Notes under the pieces: generated by a model
The model's database searches: none
What the model saw: the letters and a program-made list of their open reading frames with translations, nothing else
What the model was told of the DNA's origin: nothing
In this document: positions 1 to 8,504 of the stretch, piece after piece
Layout of the letters: the number at the start of each line of letters is the position of its first letter
How positions within the stretch are numbered: position 1 is the stretch's first letter
Source: Amycolatopsis sp. FBCC-B4732
GTDB taxonomy: Bacteria > Actinomycetota > Actinomycetes > Mycobacteriales > Pseudonocardiaceae
Length of the DNA stretch: 64,000 nucleotides
Reading direction: 5' to 3'
Assembly: GCF_023008405.1 (NCBI RefSeq)
Contig: NZ_CP095376.1
Location: forward strand, 4,178,001 to 4,242,000
Made by a program: the position numbers and the translations under genes

Positions 1-729
1 CTCGAGGTGCTCGACGCCTTCCGGTCCGCGATCGCCTACGCCGTCGCCACCGGGGCGCCGGCCGACGCGCTCCGGGTGAGCAGGCAGGCCGCCGGGGATC
101 CGGCGATCGCCGGGCACCCGTACTGGGGCACGAGCGGGCTGGTCACCGCCCTCGCGCTGACCGGGCGGTTCGCCGAGGTCCGTACGCTCGCCGAAGAGAT
201 GTGGCAAGCCACCGCCGGAAACGGGCCGCCGCGCAACGCCACCCTCGGGGTTCCGCTGCTGGCGGCCGCGCTCGCCGCCGGGCTTTCCGGCGACGAACCG
301 GCGATGACGACGTGGCGCGCCCGCGCGGCTGCCGTCGCCGGCGTCGCCACCCCGGCCGGGTCGCCGAACCTCGCGCCGCTGGACGCGTTCGTCCGCGGCC
401 GGGTCGCGCTGCACACCGGTACCGGCCTCGAGAACGCTTTCGCCGACGCCGCAACGGACTTCGCGCCCGGCCGGTTCGATGGGTACGCCGCCGGCGTGGC
501 GGCCGAGCTGGCGGTGGTGCTCGACGTCCCCGACGCCGAGCACCACCTCCGGCGCGCCGGACGGTACGCCAGACACAACAGCTGGACGGCCGCGGCCGCG
601 ATCCGCGCCCGAGCCCGCCTTCGGCACGACGCCGGACTGCTGCGGGACGCCGCGGACCACTTCACCGGAATCGGCGCCGCATTCGAAGCGGAAACGACGT
701 CGCGCGAACTCACTTCGTGGACGCGATGA
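1..729 (+). CDS. C-terminal part of a helical-repeat protein, possibly a large ATPase/LuxR-type regulator (partial)
   Basis: The reading frame is open from the first base of the window, so the true start lies upstream; the GTG at 7 is just an in-frame codon. About 240 residues are visible. They are Ala/Arg/Leu-rich and look like successive amphipathic helix pairs, as in the TPR-like C-terminal half of actinobacterial LuxR/AfsR-type ATPase regulators. No helix-turn-helix, Walker motif or membrane segment is in the visible part, so the regulatory assignment is only an impression. The stop overlaps the convergent c-subunit gene by 20 bp. Confidence 0.5.
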   Translation, partial: LEVLDAFRSAIAYAVATGAPADALRVSRQAAGDPAIAGHPYWGTSGLVTALALTGRFAEVRTLAEEMWQATAGNGPPRNATLGVPLLAAALAAGLSGDEPAMTTWRARAAAVAGVATPAGSPNLAPLDAFVRGRVALHTGTGLENAFADAATDFAPGRFDGYAAGVAAELAVVLDVPDAEHHLRRAGRYARHNSWTAAAAIRARARLRHDAGLLRDAADHFTGIGAAFEAETTSRELTSWTR

Positions 730-955
730 AATAGATCACGATGCCGATCAACGCGAGCACTTCGGTGAGCACGAACGTCGAATAGGCGATCGTCTGCAGT
801 TTCCCCCGCGCTTCCGGCTGCCGCGCGGTACCGTTGATGACGGCGGCGAAAATGAGGCCGACGCCGATTCCGGGGCCGATCGCGCCGAGGCCGTAGCCGA
901 TCGCCGCCAAGCCGGGGTTGATGTTGCCTGCCTGGGCCAGAACGTAGTCACTCAT
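710..955 (-). CDS. atpE: Orphan F-type ATP synthase subunit c (81 aa)
   Basis: The 81-residue protein is a two-helix proteolipid of the F0 rotor. Helix 1 is Gly-rich ([12 protein letters not shown], residues 23-34). The polar loop carries the diagnostic RQPE (45-48), and helix 2 carries the ion-binding carboxylate Glu65 in TEVLALIG. Length is normal for family members. The start is fixed by AAGGGGAA a few bases before the ATG. It is not in an atp operon: the upstream neighbour is a serine hydrolase and the downstream one a convergent unrelated gene. A TGCTACTCT extended -10 at about 1032-1040 (minus strand) suggests its own promoter. It could be an extra copy or a relocated sole copy; the window cannot decide. 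Confidence 0.85.
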   Translation of the reverse strand: MSDYVLAQAGNINPGLAAIGYGLGAIGPGIGVGLIFAAVINGTARQPEARGKLQTIAYSTFVLTEVLALIGIVIYFIASTK

Positions 956-1053
956 GACATTCCCCTTCACATCGAATGCAGAAGAATCGAAGGTTTCGGG
1001 AATTCGAGAACCGAGCGGTCCGGACACCACAAGAGTAGCAGAAAACGTCTTGC

Positions 1054-2118
1054 TCAAGCCATGATCGCGTCGTAGGCCGCCATCACGAGCCCGAGCCCGC
1101 GGGCGTACCCGTCCTCCCACCGGACCTGGTTCATCACGTACGCCACCGTCATGCGGAGATCGGCGTCGACGAGCACCACCGAACCACCCCAGCCGCCCCA
1201 CGAACACGTGCGGCCGTCGAGCCGGTACCCGAGGCCGTAACGGATCGGGGCGCCGATCACGCGGTCCACGCCGTCGTGCTGTTCCTCGAAAACGCGCTCG
1301 CTGCCGGCGGCCGAAAGGAGCCGGACGCCGCCGGCCACTCCCCCGCACGCCAGCGCCGACTGCAGCGTGGCCACCGAGCGGGCGTTGCCGTAACCGTTGA
1401 CGGCGGGCAGTTCCGCGCGTCGCCACGCCGTCGCGTGCGAATCCGACACCCCGAGCAGGAAGCCCGGCGGCTTGTCGCCCCGGGGATCGGCGAGCAGCGG
1501 CGCGACCCGGTGGTCGTGCTCGGCGCCCAGCCCGATGTGGAAGTCGGCGCCCACCGGACCGGCGATCTCTTCGGCGAAGAACGTGCCGAGGCTGCGCCCG
1601 GTGACGCGGCGGACGACCTCGCCGATCAGGAACCCGAAGGTGACGGAGTGGTAGCCCGCCGCGCTGCCCGGCGGCCACTGCGGCGCCTGCGCGGCCAGCC
1701 GCGCCGTCACGGCGGGCCAGTCGTAGAGGTCCTCGACCGTGATCGGCCCGTCGAAGTCCGGCAGGCCCGCGGTGTGCCCGAGCAGGTGCCGCACCAGCAC
1801 GGTTTCCTTGCCCGCGGCGGCGAATTCGGGCCAGTACGCCGCGACCGGCGCGTCCAGGTCCAGCTGCCCGCGGTCGGCCAGCACCAGCGCGCACAGCGCG
1901 GTCATCGTCTTGGTCGTGGACCAGACGGTGGTGATGGTGTCGCGCTCCCACGCCGTGGTGCGCGCCGCGTCGAGGTGCCCGCCCCACAGGTCGGCCACGA
2001 GCTCGCCGTCCACGACGACGGCGACCGAAGCGCCCACGTCGCCGGCGTCCAGCGAGGCCGCCAGCGCCTCGCCCACCTTGTCGAACCCGTTGTCACACTT
2101 ACCGCTGATGTCGGCCAC
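1054..2118 (-). CDS. Beta-lactamase-fold serine hydrolase (class C / family VIII esterase type)
   Basis: A 354-residue penicillin-binding-protein-like hydrolase. The nucleophile motif S-x-x-K is STTK at 67-70. The family block [10 protein letters not shown] lies at 111-120 and the likely Tyr general base is in GYHS (Tyr156). A Gly/Trp-rich CSWGGWGGS near 307 sits where the KTG/HxG strand motif is expected. There is no signal peptide, so it is probably cytoplasmic and more likely an esterase or peptidase than a secreted antibiotic-degrading enzyme. Start is GTG with no obvious Shine-Dalgarno sequence. It stands alone, divergent from the nitrilase-like gene. Confidence 0.8.
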   Translation of the reverse strand: MADISGKCDNGFDKVGEALAASLDAGDVGASVAVVVDGELVADLWGGHLDAARTTAWERDTITTVWSTTKTMTALCALVLADRGQLDLDAPVAAYWPEFAAAGKETVLVRHLLGHTAGLPDFDGPITVEDLYDWPAVTARLAAQAPQWPPGSAAGYHSVTFGFLIGEVVRRVTGRSLGTFFAEEIAGPVGADFHIGLGAEHDHRVAPLLADPRGDKPPGFLLGVSDSHATAWRRAELPAVNGYGNARSVATLQSALACGGVAGGVRLLSAAGSERVFEEQHDGVDRVIGAPIRYGLGYRLDGRTCSWGGWGGSVVLVDADLRMTVAYVMNQVRWEDGYARGLGLVMAAYDAIMA

Positions 2119-2288
2119 GGCAGCAAGGTAGCCCCGCCGGGCCGGGCCGCACGACCCATTTTCCGCGTCGCACCCGGCGAAAGATCACCGGAAATCCGGG
2201 AACGGGAAACTTCGAACGGGCGAAAGCCGGGACGCGGGAAAAGCGGTAACGTCGATCGCCGTTCCACCACTGAGGGGAAGGCCGAACC

Positions 2289-3350
2289 GTGCCGTACACC
2301 CATTTCCGTTACATCGCCTACGAAGTCCCCACGGCCACCCGCCGCACCGACGTGCCGGGGCCGACGCTGGCGGGGCTGCCGCCCGGCAAGCTCTGCGATC
2401 CGGTGCCCGACATCGCCGTACCGAAAGCGCCGGAAAGCACCGACTGGTTCATCCGGCTGCGGCGGCTGGCCGCGGTGGTCAACATCGCGCGGGCGAACGT
2501 GGGCGACGACGACCCCGGCACGCTGAAGGTGTTCGTGGCACCGGAGTTCTACCTCCGGCCGGCCGACCCGGCGACGAGCCACACCTACTCCACGAACCAG
2601 TACTCGCAGGTCTGGGACGCGCTGGAGAAGATGTTCCGGACCCCGCGGTTCAAGAACTGGCTGATCGTGCCGGGTTCGGTGCTCTGGTATTCGGACGTGC
2701 TGGTCGCGAACGAGAAGACCTACTTCAACAGCGTGCTGTACCTGCGCGGCGGGGCCGACGGCGGCGAGGCCGGGCGCATCGAAAAGAAACTGGCTTCGTC
2801 GATGGACGGGGTGCCGACCCGGTCCGCGGTCGGGAACGCCAGCGAGCCGTTGGTGAAACGGGCGTACTCGGAAGCGGCGTTCCTCCGGGAGCGGCTGTTC
2901 GAATTCGACGCGAAAGCGCATTTCGGCCTCGAAATCTGCCTCGACCACCGCCTGAAGGTGCTCAAGCAGACCCTGGCCGACCGCCAGGCCGACGGCGCCG
3001 ACCCGTGGAAGCGCGGCGGCCCCGCCCTGCACGTGCTGACCGCGGGCGGCATGCCGCTCAACCCGGAGTCGGTCGCCGCCCGGCCCGGCGGCTACGTCCT
3101 GCGCAACGACGGTTACGCCGACCCGCCGGCCTCGGAGCTGCGCAAGGTGACCGCGTACCAGCTGCCTTCGAACGCGCCGGGGCAGGCGTGGGACGACAAG
3201 GCGGTCGCCACGCTCGAAGCCGATCCCGGCACCGCCGTCGAGATCCCCCTCCGCGGCGACGCGGTGCTCGTGCCCCCGATCGCCGGCCCGGGCACCTACG
3301 ACATGCCGGCCCAGCGCCTGCGGCTCTACCCGCCCCTGCCGCTGCCCTGA
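2289..3350 (+). CDS. Nitrilase-superfamily-like (carbon-nitrogen hydrolase) protein
   Basis: A 353-residue protein not recognised as a named enzyme, but it shows the Glu-Lys-Cys arrangement of the carbon-nitrogen hydrolase fold: Glu86 in FVAPEFYLR, Lys166/167 in RIEKKLASS and Cys217 in FGLEICLDH, each in the expected strand-turn context. Such enzymes hydrolyse amides or nitriles, or transfer the acyl group through a Cys thioester; the substrate here cannot be read. No signal peptide. The GTG start is supported by GAGGGGAAG about 8 bases upstream. A 12-bp inverted repeat about 90 bp after the stop may terminate it. Confidence 0.65.
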   Translation: MPYTHFRYIAYEVPTATRRTDVPGPTLAGLPPGKLCDPVPDIAVPKAPESTDWFIRLRRLAAVVNIARANVGDDDPGTLKVFVAPEFYLRPADPATSHTYSTNQYSQVWDALEKMFRTPRFKNWLIVPGSVLWYSDVLVANEKTYFNSVLYLRGGADGGEAGRIEKKLASSMDGVPTRSAVGNASEPLVKRAYSEAAFLRERLFEFDAKAHFGLEICLDHRLKVLKQTLADRQADGADPWKRGGPALHVLTAGGMPLNPESVAARPGGYVLRNDGYADPPASELRKVTAYQLPSNAPGQAWDDKAVATLEADPGTAVEIPLRGDAVLVPPIAGPGTYDMPAQRLRLYPPLPLP

Positions 3351-3436
3351 GCCACGCCCGGCCCGCCGAAGCAGGCCTGTTTCGCTGGCGGGGCGGGAAG
3401 TGGCGCCGGGACCGGCGTGGTGACCCGGACATGGGC

Positions 3437-3486
3437 GAAGCCCTCGGCAAGTTCGAGATGCGAGTCAACAACCCGCCGAGGGCTTC
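3437..3486. terminator. 12-bp inverted repeat, possible terminator
   Basis: GAAGCCCTCGGC (3437-3448) pairs perfectly with GCCGAGGGCTTC (3475-3486) across a 26-base loop, followed by a short T-containing tract. It lies about 90 bp after the nitrilase-like gene and just before the transposase remnant, so it could be that gene's terminator or part of the old element's end. Confidence 0.4.
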
Positions 3487-4309
3487 GGTTCTCTTTCCCA
3501 CCAGGTCACCATCCCCTTTCCCGCCAGACCCTGCATCTGGTCGCCGAACCGATCCGGACACGACGGCGGCGGGTGCGGTCACGATGCTGCAAAGCCGCCC
3601 CGGGTCGAGCAGGCACTGGTGGTGCTGACGGTGCTGCGCCATGACTCGCGGCTGGCTCACATCGGCGGCGGTCAGGGTGTAGCGGCCTCCACGGTGCGGC
3701 GCTGGGTGCTGGAGGTCATCGCCCTGCCGGCCGCTCGTGCTCGCCGGTCGGGGCAGGTGTTGAACCGGCTGGCCCGCTCCGGTGCGTCGGTGGTACTGGT
3801 GGACGGGACCTTGATCCGGACCCGCCGCCGCACCCACCGCGCCAACCGGGCCAATTGCAGCGGCAACCGCAAACAGCACGGGTTGGTCGTGCTCGGCGTG
3901 ACCGACGAGACGGGCCGGCTGATGTGGGTCTCGGCGGTGCTGCCAGGCCGGACCGCCGACATCGCCGCCTCCCGCCGGTTGCGCCTGCGGGAACGGGTGC
4001 ACACCCACGGTCTGTCCCCGGCCGGGGTCAGAGGGTTCCACGGCTGGCACAAAGACATCCGCGACACGCGTGCTTGCAACCGGTGCGGCGGGGCGTGTGA
4101 GCAGATCGTGCTCACGCCCGGCAAAGCCGAAGCGAGCCGGCGGTGGACGCGGGGCAGCGGCAGGCCAACGCGGCTTTCTCGGCGATGCGCCAGGACTGGA
4201 CAAGCTGCGGTTGCACTCTCGTTATGCCACGACCTTTTTGCGGGCGTTGCTGGTGTTGAGCCAGCACGAGCAACGCGTCCGTGATGCTGACAGGGTGGCA
4301 GGAGCCTGA
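3480..4309 (+). pseudogene. Degenerate IS5-type (DDE_Tnp_4-like) transposase remnant
   Basis: Pieces of one actinobacterial transposase occur in different frames. An N-terminal PLSRQTLHLV segment is in one frame (about 3495-3600). The main piece follows in a second frame (about 3604-4140): an HTH part with STVRRW, then VVLVDGTLIRTRRRT, the DDE-domain first strand carrying the catalytic Asp. A tail (QRQANAAFSAMRQD, then LDKLRLHSRYATTFLRALLVL) is spread over two further shifts. At least three frame changes and an internal deletion near the C-terminus make it inactive. I could not identify terminal inverted repeats or a target duplication. Reconstructing one transposase from the frames is inference from family knowledge. 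Confidence 0.75.
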
Positions 4310-4406
4310 CCGTTACCACAGCTGGTCAACCCGGCATGACCAGCACAAACCACGATGAAACAACCCCACTGGGGTGCTCGGCCGGACCGTCGAACACCCC
4401 GCGAAC

Positions 4407-4988
4407 TCAATCGAAGTGAACGCGGCCGAGCAGGTCGTCCACCAGTTCGGCCAGTGGGCGTTCGTCCGCGCTTTCCAGCCACAGCACGGCTCCGGTGCGC
4501 AACGCGGCGAGGAACGTCGCCGCCATCAGGCGGGCCGTTCCCTCGGCCAGGCCGGGCTCGCGCGTCACCAGCACGGTGGCCAGGTCGCGTTCCAGCGCGA
4601 TCTGGTCGCCCGCCTGCCGGGCCAGCAGCGACGGATGCCGTCGCAGCAGGCGCAGCTGCGCCACCCACTCGCGGTCGGGCGCGGCCCCCGCGCGGTTCAG
4701 GTCGCGGCTCGCCGCGCGCAGCGCCGGCCACGGCTGCTCCCCCGCCGGCCTGCCCTCGACCAGGGACACCAGCTCGCGGGTGCGCTCGCGGTCGGCGTGC
4801 AGGACCGCGTCCTCCTTGTTCGCGAAGTAGTTGGAGAACGTCCTCCGCGACACGCCCACGGCGTCGGCGATGTCCTCGACCGTCACGCCGTCGAGCCCGT
4901 GCTCCATCGCCAGCCGCAGCGCCGCCTCGTGCAGCGACTGCCGCGTCGCCGCCTTCTTGCGGTCGCGCAGCGAGCCGGGGATGTCCAT
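4407..4988 (-). CDS. TetR-family repressor of the adjacent DHA2 efflux pump
   Basis: A 193-residue TetR/AcrR protein. Residues about 10-60 form the HTH domain (EDIADAVGVSRRTFSNYF is the typical recognition helix region); the remaining helices are the variable ligand-binding domain. It is divergent from the MFS gene at 5076, and the 87-bp gap contains a perfect 10-bp-armed inverted repeat, which makes local auto- and pump repression the natural model. The inducer is unknown. Confidence 0.9.
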   Translation of the reverse strand: MDIPGSLRDRKKAATRQSLHEAALRLAMEHGLDGVTVEDIADAVGVSRRTFSNYFANKEDAVLHADRERTRELVSLVEGRPAGEQPWPALRAASRDLNRAGAAPDREWVAQLRLLRRHPSLLARQAGDQIALERDLATVLVTREPGLAEGTARLMAATFLAALRTGAVLWLESADERPLAELVDDLLGRVHFD

Positions 4989-5014
4989 GCAGGCAGCCTA
5001 GCGACGGGAATAAG

Positions 5015-5046
5015 TTGCTCATTGCGCAAGTTTGCCCAATGAGCAA
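5015..5046. promoter_or_regulatory. TetR operator between regulator and efflux pump
   Basis: TTGCTCATTG (5015-5024) and CAATGAGCAA (5037-5046) are perfect 10-base inverted arms with a 12-base spacer, midway between divergent starts at 4988 and 5076. Position and symmetry fit a TetR dimer-pair site covering both promoters. Binding is inferred. Confidence 0.75.
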
Positions 5047-5075
5047 TACTTGCCCGGATCGTGCGAAGGGATGCC

Positions 5076-6644
5076 ATGAAGTCCGAAACAACCGACCCGT
5101 CCGGGGCGATGCGGCACCGCGAAGTGCTCGAATCGCTGTCCGGCCTGCTGCTGGCCCTGTTCGTGGCCATGATCAGCTCGACCGTCGTGTCGACGTCGCT
5201 GCCGCTGATCATCGGCTCGCTGAACGGCACCCAGACGCAGTACACGTGGGTCGTCACGGCCACGCTGCTCGCGGCGACGGCCACCACCCCGATCTGGGGC
5301 AAGCTCGCCGACCTGTTCAACAAGAAGACGCTGGTCCAGGTCGCGATCGTGATCTTCGTGGCCGGCTCGACGATCAGCGGGTTCAGCCAGGACACCGGCC
5401 AGCTGATCGCCGCGCGCGCGTTCCAGGGCATCGGCGTCGGCGGCCTGCAGGCGCTGGTCCAGGTCGTGATCGCCGCGATCATCCCGCCGCGCGAGCGCGG
5501 CCGGTACAACGGCTACCTCGGCGCCGTCATGGCGGTCGCCACGGTCGGCGGGCCGCTGCTGGGCGGCCTGATCGTGGACGTGCCGTGGCTGGGCTGGCGC
5601 TGGTGCTTCTTCGTCGGCGTCCCGATCGCGGTGCTCGCGTTCATCGTGCTGCAGCGCACCCTCAAGCTGGAGACCGTGCGCCGCGACGACGTGAAGGTCG
5701 ACTACCTCGGCGCCGCGCTGATCGCGGCCGGCGTGAGCGTGCTGCTGATCTGGGTCTCCTTCGTCGGCAACGCCTTCGACTGGCTCTCCTGGCAGACCGG
5801 GGTCATGGTCGCGGGCGGGCTCGTGCTGCTCGCGCTCGCCGTGCTGGTGGAGACGAAGGTCCGTGAACCGGTCGTGCCGCTGAAGATCGTCGTCCAGCGC
5901 ACGCCGGCGCTGGCGATCCTCGCGAGCCTCGCGGTCGGCATGGCGATGTTCGGCGGCGCGGTGTTCCTCGGCCAGTACTTCCAGATCGGCCGCGGCTACA
6001 CCCCCACCGAAGCCGGCTTGCTGACCATGCCGCTGATGGCGGGCGTGCTCGTGTCCTCGACCGTCTCCGGACGGCTGATCAGCCGCACCGGCAAGATCAA
6101 GCCGTACATCGTGGGCGGCACGATCACCCTGGTCGTCGGCTTCCTCGCGCTGGGCACGGTCGACCACGCCACGCCGCTGTGGATCGTCGGGATCGCGATG
6201 GCCGTGGTCGGTCTCGGCGTGGGCATGACCATGCAGAACCTCGTGCTGGCCGTGCAGAACGACGTCCCGCTGCGCGACCTCGGCGCGGCGAGCGCGTCGG
6301 TGACGTTCTTCCGGTCCCTCGGCGGCACCATCGGCGTGTCGGTGCTCGGCGCCGTCCTCGCCAACCGCGTCTCCGCCGACCTGGCCGCGGCCCTGCACGT
6401 GCCGGCGGGCCAGGCGTCGACGGGCGGGGTCAGCGCGCTGAACCTCAAGGCGCTGCCGCCGGAGGTCCAGGCGGTCGTGCACACGGTGTACGGCGACGCG
6501 ACCGCACACATCTTCCTGATTTCGGCGGCGGTCGCGGTCGTCGGTGTCCTCGCGGCGCTGCTGCTGAAGCCGATCACCCTGCGCACGACGATCGACCTGG
6601 ACAAGGACGGCGAGCCCGCCGCGCCGGAACCGGCCGCGCGGTAG
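5076..6644 (+). CDS. DHA2-type (EmrB/QacA, 14-TMS) MFS efflux transporter
   Basis: A 522-residue integral membrane drug/H+ antiporter. It has about 14 hydrophobic helices; the first starts near residue 25, and the motif-A-like loop after helix 2 (WGKLADLFNKKT) and the RAFQGIGVGGLQAL helix-4 region are clear. The ATG at 5076 is preferred over the in-frame GTG at 5061 because GAAGGGA sits just upstream of it. It is paired with the divergent TetR gene and followed 11 bp later by a universal stress protein that may be co-transcribed. The exported compound is unknown. Confidence 0.9.
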   Translation: MKSETTDPSGAMRHREVLESLSGLLLALFVAMISSTVVSTSLPLIIGSLNGTQTQYTWVVTATLLAATATTPIWGKLADLFNKKTLVQVAIVIFVAGSTISGFSQDTGQLIAARAFQGIGVGGLQALVQVVIAAIIPPRERGRYNGYLGAVMAVATVGGPLLGGLIVDVPWLGWRWCFFVGVPIAVLAFIVLQRTLKLETVRRDDVKVDYLGAALIAAGVSVLLIWVSFVGNAFDWLSWQTGVMVAGGLVLLALAVLVETKVREPVVPLKIVVQRTPALAILASLAVGMAMFGGAVFLGQYFQIGRGYTPTEAGLLTMPLMAGVLVSSTVSGRLISRTGKIKPYIVGGTITLVVGFLALGTVDHATPLWIVGIAMAVVGLGVGMTMQNLVLAVQNDVPLRDLGAASASVTFFRSLGGTIGVSVLGAVLANRVSADLAAALHVPAGQASTGGVSALNLKALPPEVQAVVHTVYGDATAHIFLISAAVAVVGVLAALLLKPITLRTTIDLDKDGEPAAPEPAAR

Positions 6645-6655
6645 GGGTGGACCCG

Positions 6656-7129
6656 ATGGAGGGGGCGTTCCAGTCCACTGTGGAGCACTTCGGCCCGCGT
6701 CGCGACCCGGCGGCGCGGGCCATCCTGGCGGGGGTGGACGGCTCCGACACGGCCATGCGGGCCGCGGCCTTCGCGTTCGGCATGGCACGGCGGCAGGGCA
6801 GCCGGCTGGTCGTCGCGTTCGTCGCCGGCCACGCGCCGCTCATGCCGCTGCGGCCGGCCGTCGCGACGCTGATCGACCACGACACGGCCACCCGCCTCTC
6901 GGCGGAACTGCGCGGCCAGATGCGCGAAGCGGCCGAGGAGCTGGGGGTGCCGGTCACGTTCGTGACGTCGTTCGGCGACCCGTACGCGACGCTCCGGGAC
7001 ACCGCGGACCGCTGCCAGGCCGACACGGTGGTGGTCGGTGCCTCCCAGAAGGCCGGGCACCGGTTCGCGGGTTCGGTCGCGACGAAGCTCATCCGGGCGG
7101 GTCATTGGCCGGTCCTCGTGGTCCCGTGA
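6656..7129 (+). CDS. Universal stress protein (UspA family)
   Basis: A 157-residue single Usp domain. The first strand is ILAGVDGSDTAMRAA with the conserved Asp that contacts the nucleotide. The end has VVVGASQKAG...GSVATKLI...PVLVVP, close to the G-x2-G-x9-G(S/T) ATP-binding pattern. It begins 11 bp after the efflux pump; an in-frame GTG at 6647 is an alternative start. Family members bind ATP and modulate stress survival; a specific role cannot be read here. Confidence 0.85.
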   Translation: MEGAFQSTVEHFGPRRDPAARAILAGVDGSDTAMRAAAFAFGMARRQGSRLVVAFVAGHAPLMPLRPAVATLIDHDTATRLSAELRGQMREAAEELGVPVTFVTSFGDPYATLRDTADRCQADTVVVGASQKAGHRFAGSVATKLIRAGHWPVLVVP

Positions 7130-7200
7130 GCCACGTCTCCCTCCACATCGGACGGTAGGCTCGGCGGCGACCCGAAGCCGCCCCCCAGCCGTGGAGCCCG

Positions 7201-8463
7201 ATGTTCATCCCCGCACTCCTGGTGCTTTCGGCCGCCTTCCTGCTCCGCTCGCTCGCGGCCGCGCAGCTCGACCGGTGGAACATCGCCGCCCCGGTGCTGA
7301 TGGTGGTGTGCGGGGCCGCGGCCGCGCTGACCGTGGCGCCGGACGCGCTGGTCGAGGTGTTCAACACCGAGATCGCCCAGCACGTCGCCGAGCTCATCCT
7401 CGCGATGCTGCTGTTCGTCGACGCCACCGAGGTCCGCGGCGGACGGCTGTGGGGCCGCTCCCCCGGCCTCGTCGCGCGCGTCCTGCTCATCGCCATGCCG
7501 GTGAGCATCGCGCTGGCCGTGCTGCTCGGGGCCGTGCTCCTGCCCGACCTGTCGTGGCCGCTGCTCCTGCTGATCGCGTGCATCGTGATCCCGAGCGACT
7601 TCGCCGCGGCCGAGCGCGTGGTCCGCGACCGCAACCTGACGACGCGGGTGCGCGGCGTCCTCAACATCGAAAGCGGCTACAACGACGGGCTCGTCTCGCC
7701 GGTGTTCCTGTTCGCGCTGATCCTGGCGCGGACCGACAACCAGCAGAACACCGCGGAAGACGCGCTCGCGACGGCGCTGCCGTTCGCCATCAAGGCGGTC
7801 ATCATGGGCGCCGCGATCGGCGCGCTGATCGGGCTCCTGCTGTTCCTCGCCGCCCGCGCCGGCTGGACGTCCGCGCAGGGCCGCCGGATCGCCGTGCTGA
7901 CGACCCCGCTGCTGGCCTACGCGGCGACCGTCGCGATCGGCGGCAACGGCTTCGTCGCCTCGTTCGTGTGCGGCATCGCGTTCCGGTACGTCTTCCGCGG
8001 CAGCGCCGCCGCCTACATCCGCAAGGTGCCGGAGCGGGCCCGCGACGTCCTGACCAGCCCGACGGCCGAGCTGCAGCTGCTGGAGGAGGTCACCGGCCTG
8101 CTGACCATGGGCATGTGGTTCGTGGTCGGCGCGATCAGCGTGCTGGTGGTCCAGTTCGGGCTGAGCTGGCAGGTCGTGGTGTTCTGCCTCGCCGCGCTGA
8201 CCGTCCTGCGCATCGGCCCGGTGCTGCTGTCCCTGCTCAAGACGGACCTGCCCGGCCGCGACCGGTTCCTCATCGGCGCACTCGGCCCGCGCGGGACGAC
8301 GTCGATCGTGTTCGGCCTGCTCGCGCTCAACGGGCTCGCCACCGGCGACGAAGACGTCGTGCTGACGATCACGGTGGTCTGCGTGCTGGGCAGCGTGGTC
8401 CTGCACGGGATCGGCTCGGCACCGCTGACGAACCGCCTCGGCGTGGGGCGCCGGCGGCCGTAA
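7201..8463 (+). CDS. CPA1-type Na+(K+)/H+ antiporter
   Basis: A 420-residue membrane protein with about 12 hydrophobic segments starting at the N-terminus. The CPA1 signature is seen in CIVIPSDFAAAERVV (ion-binding Asp) followed by LNIESGYNDGLVSPVF, the counterpart of the ESxxNDG motif. It ends soon after the last helix, without the long cytoplasmic regulatory tail of many relatives. It exchanges monovalent cations for protons across the plasma membrane. It follows the Usp gene by 71 bp on the same strand, a plausible stress-physiology grouping. Confidence 0.85.
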   Translation: MFIPALLVLSAAFLLRSLAAAQLDRWNIAAPVLMVVCGAAAALTVAPDALVEVFNTEIAQHVAELILAMLLFVDATEVRGGRLWGRSPGLVARVLLIAMPVSIALAVLLGAVLLPDLSWPLLLLIACIVIPSDFAAAERVVRDRNLTTRVRGVLNIESGYNDGLVSPVFLFALILARTDNQQNTAEDALATALPFAIKAVIMGAAIGALIGLLLFLAARAGWTSAQGRRIAVLTTPLLAYAATVAIGGNGFVASFVCGIAFRYVFRGSAAAYIRKVPERARDVLTSPTAELQLLEEVTGLLTMGMWFVVGAISVLVVQFGLSWQVVVFCLAALTVLRIGPVLLSLLKTDLPGRDRFLIGALGPRGTTSIVFGLLALNGLATGDEDVVLTITVVCVLGSVVLHGIGSAPLTNRLGVGRRRP

Positions 8464-8504
8464 ATCGGTTGGGCCGTGGGCCGGGCTTGGGCAGGGTGGT
8501 GATC

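Noticed and set aside
36..713. Long open frames on the opposite strand of most genes, e.g. here and at 1276-2526, 12153-14336 and 61500-63512
   Set aside because: They are Arg/Gly/Ala-rich mirror frames expected from high third-position GC; they lack domains and ribosome sites and lie wholly over well-supported genes.
1054..2118. Antibiotic-resistance beta-lactamase
   Set aside because: No signal peptide and family VIII esterase-like motifs; resistance is not supported by sequence or context.
7038..8504. Apparent 891-residue fusion in front of the MFS exporter
   Set aside because: The upstream part is an out-of-frame reading of the antiporter gene; a ribosome site and ATG at 8505 give the true start.
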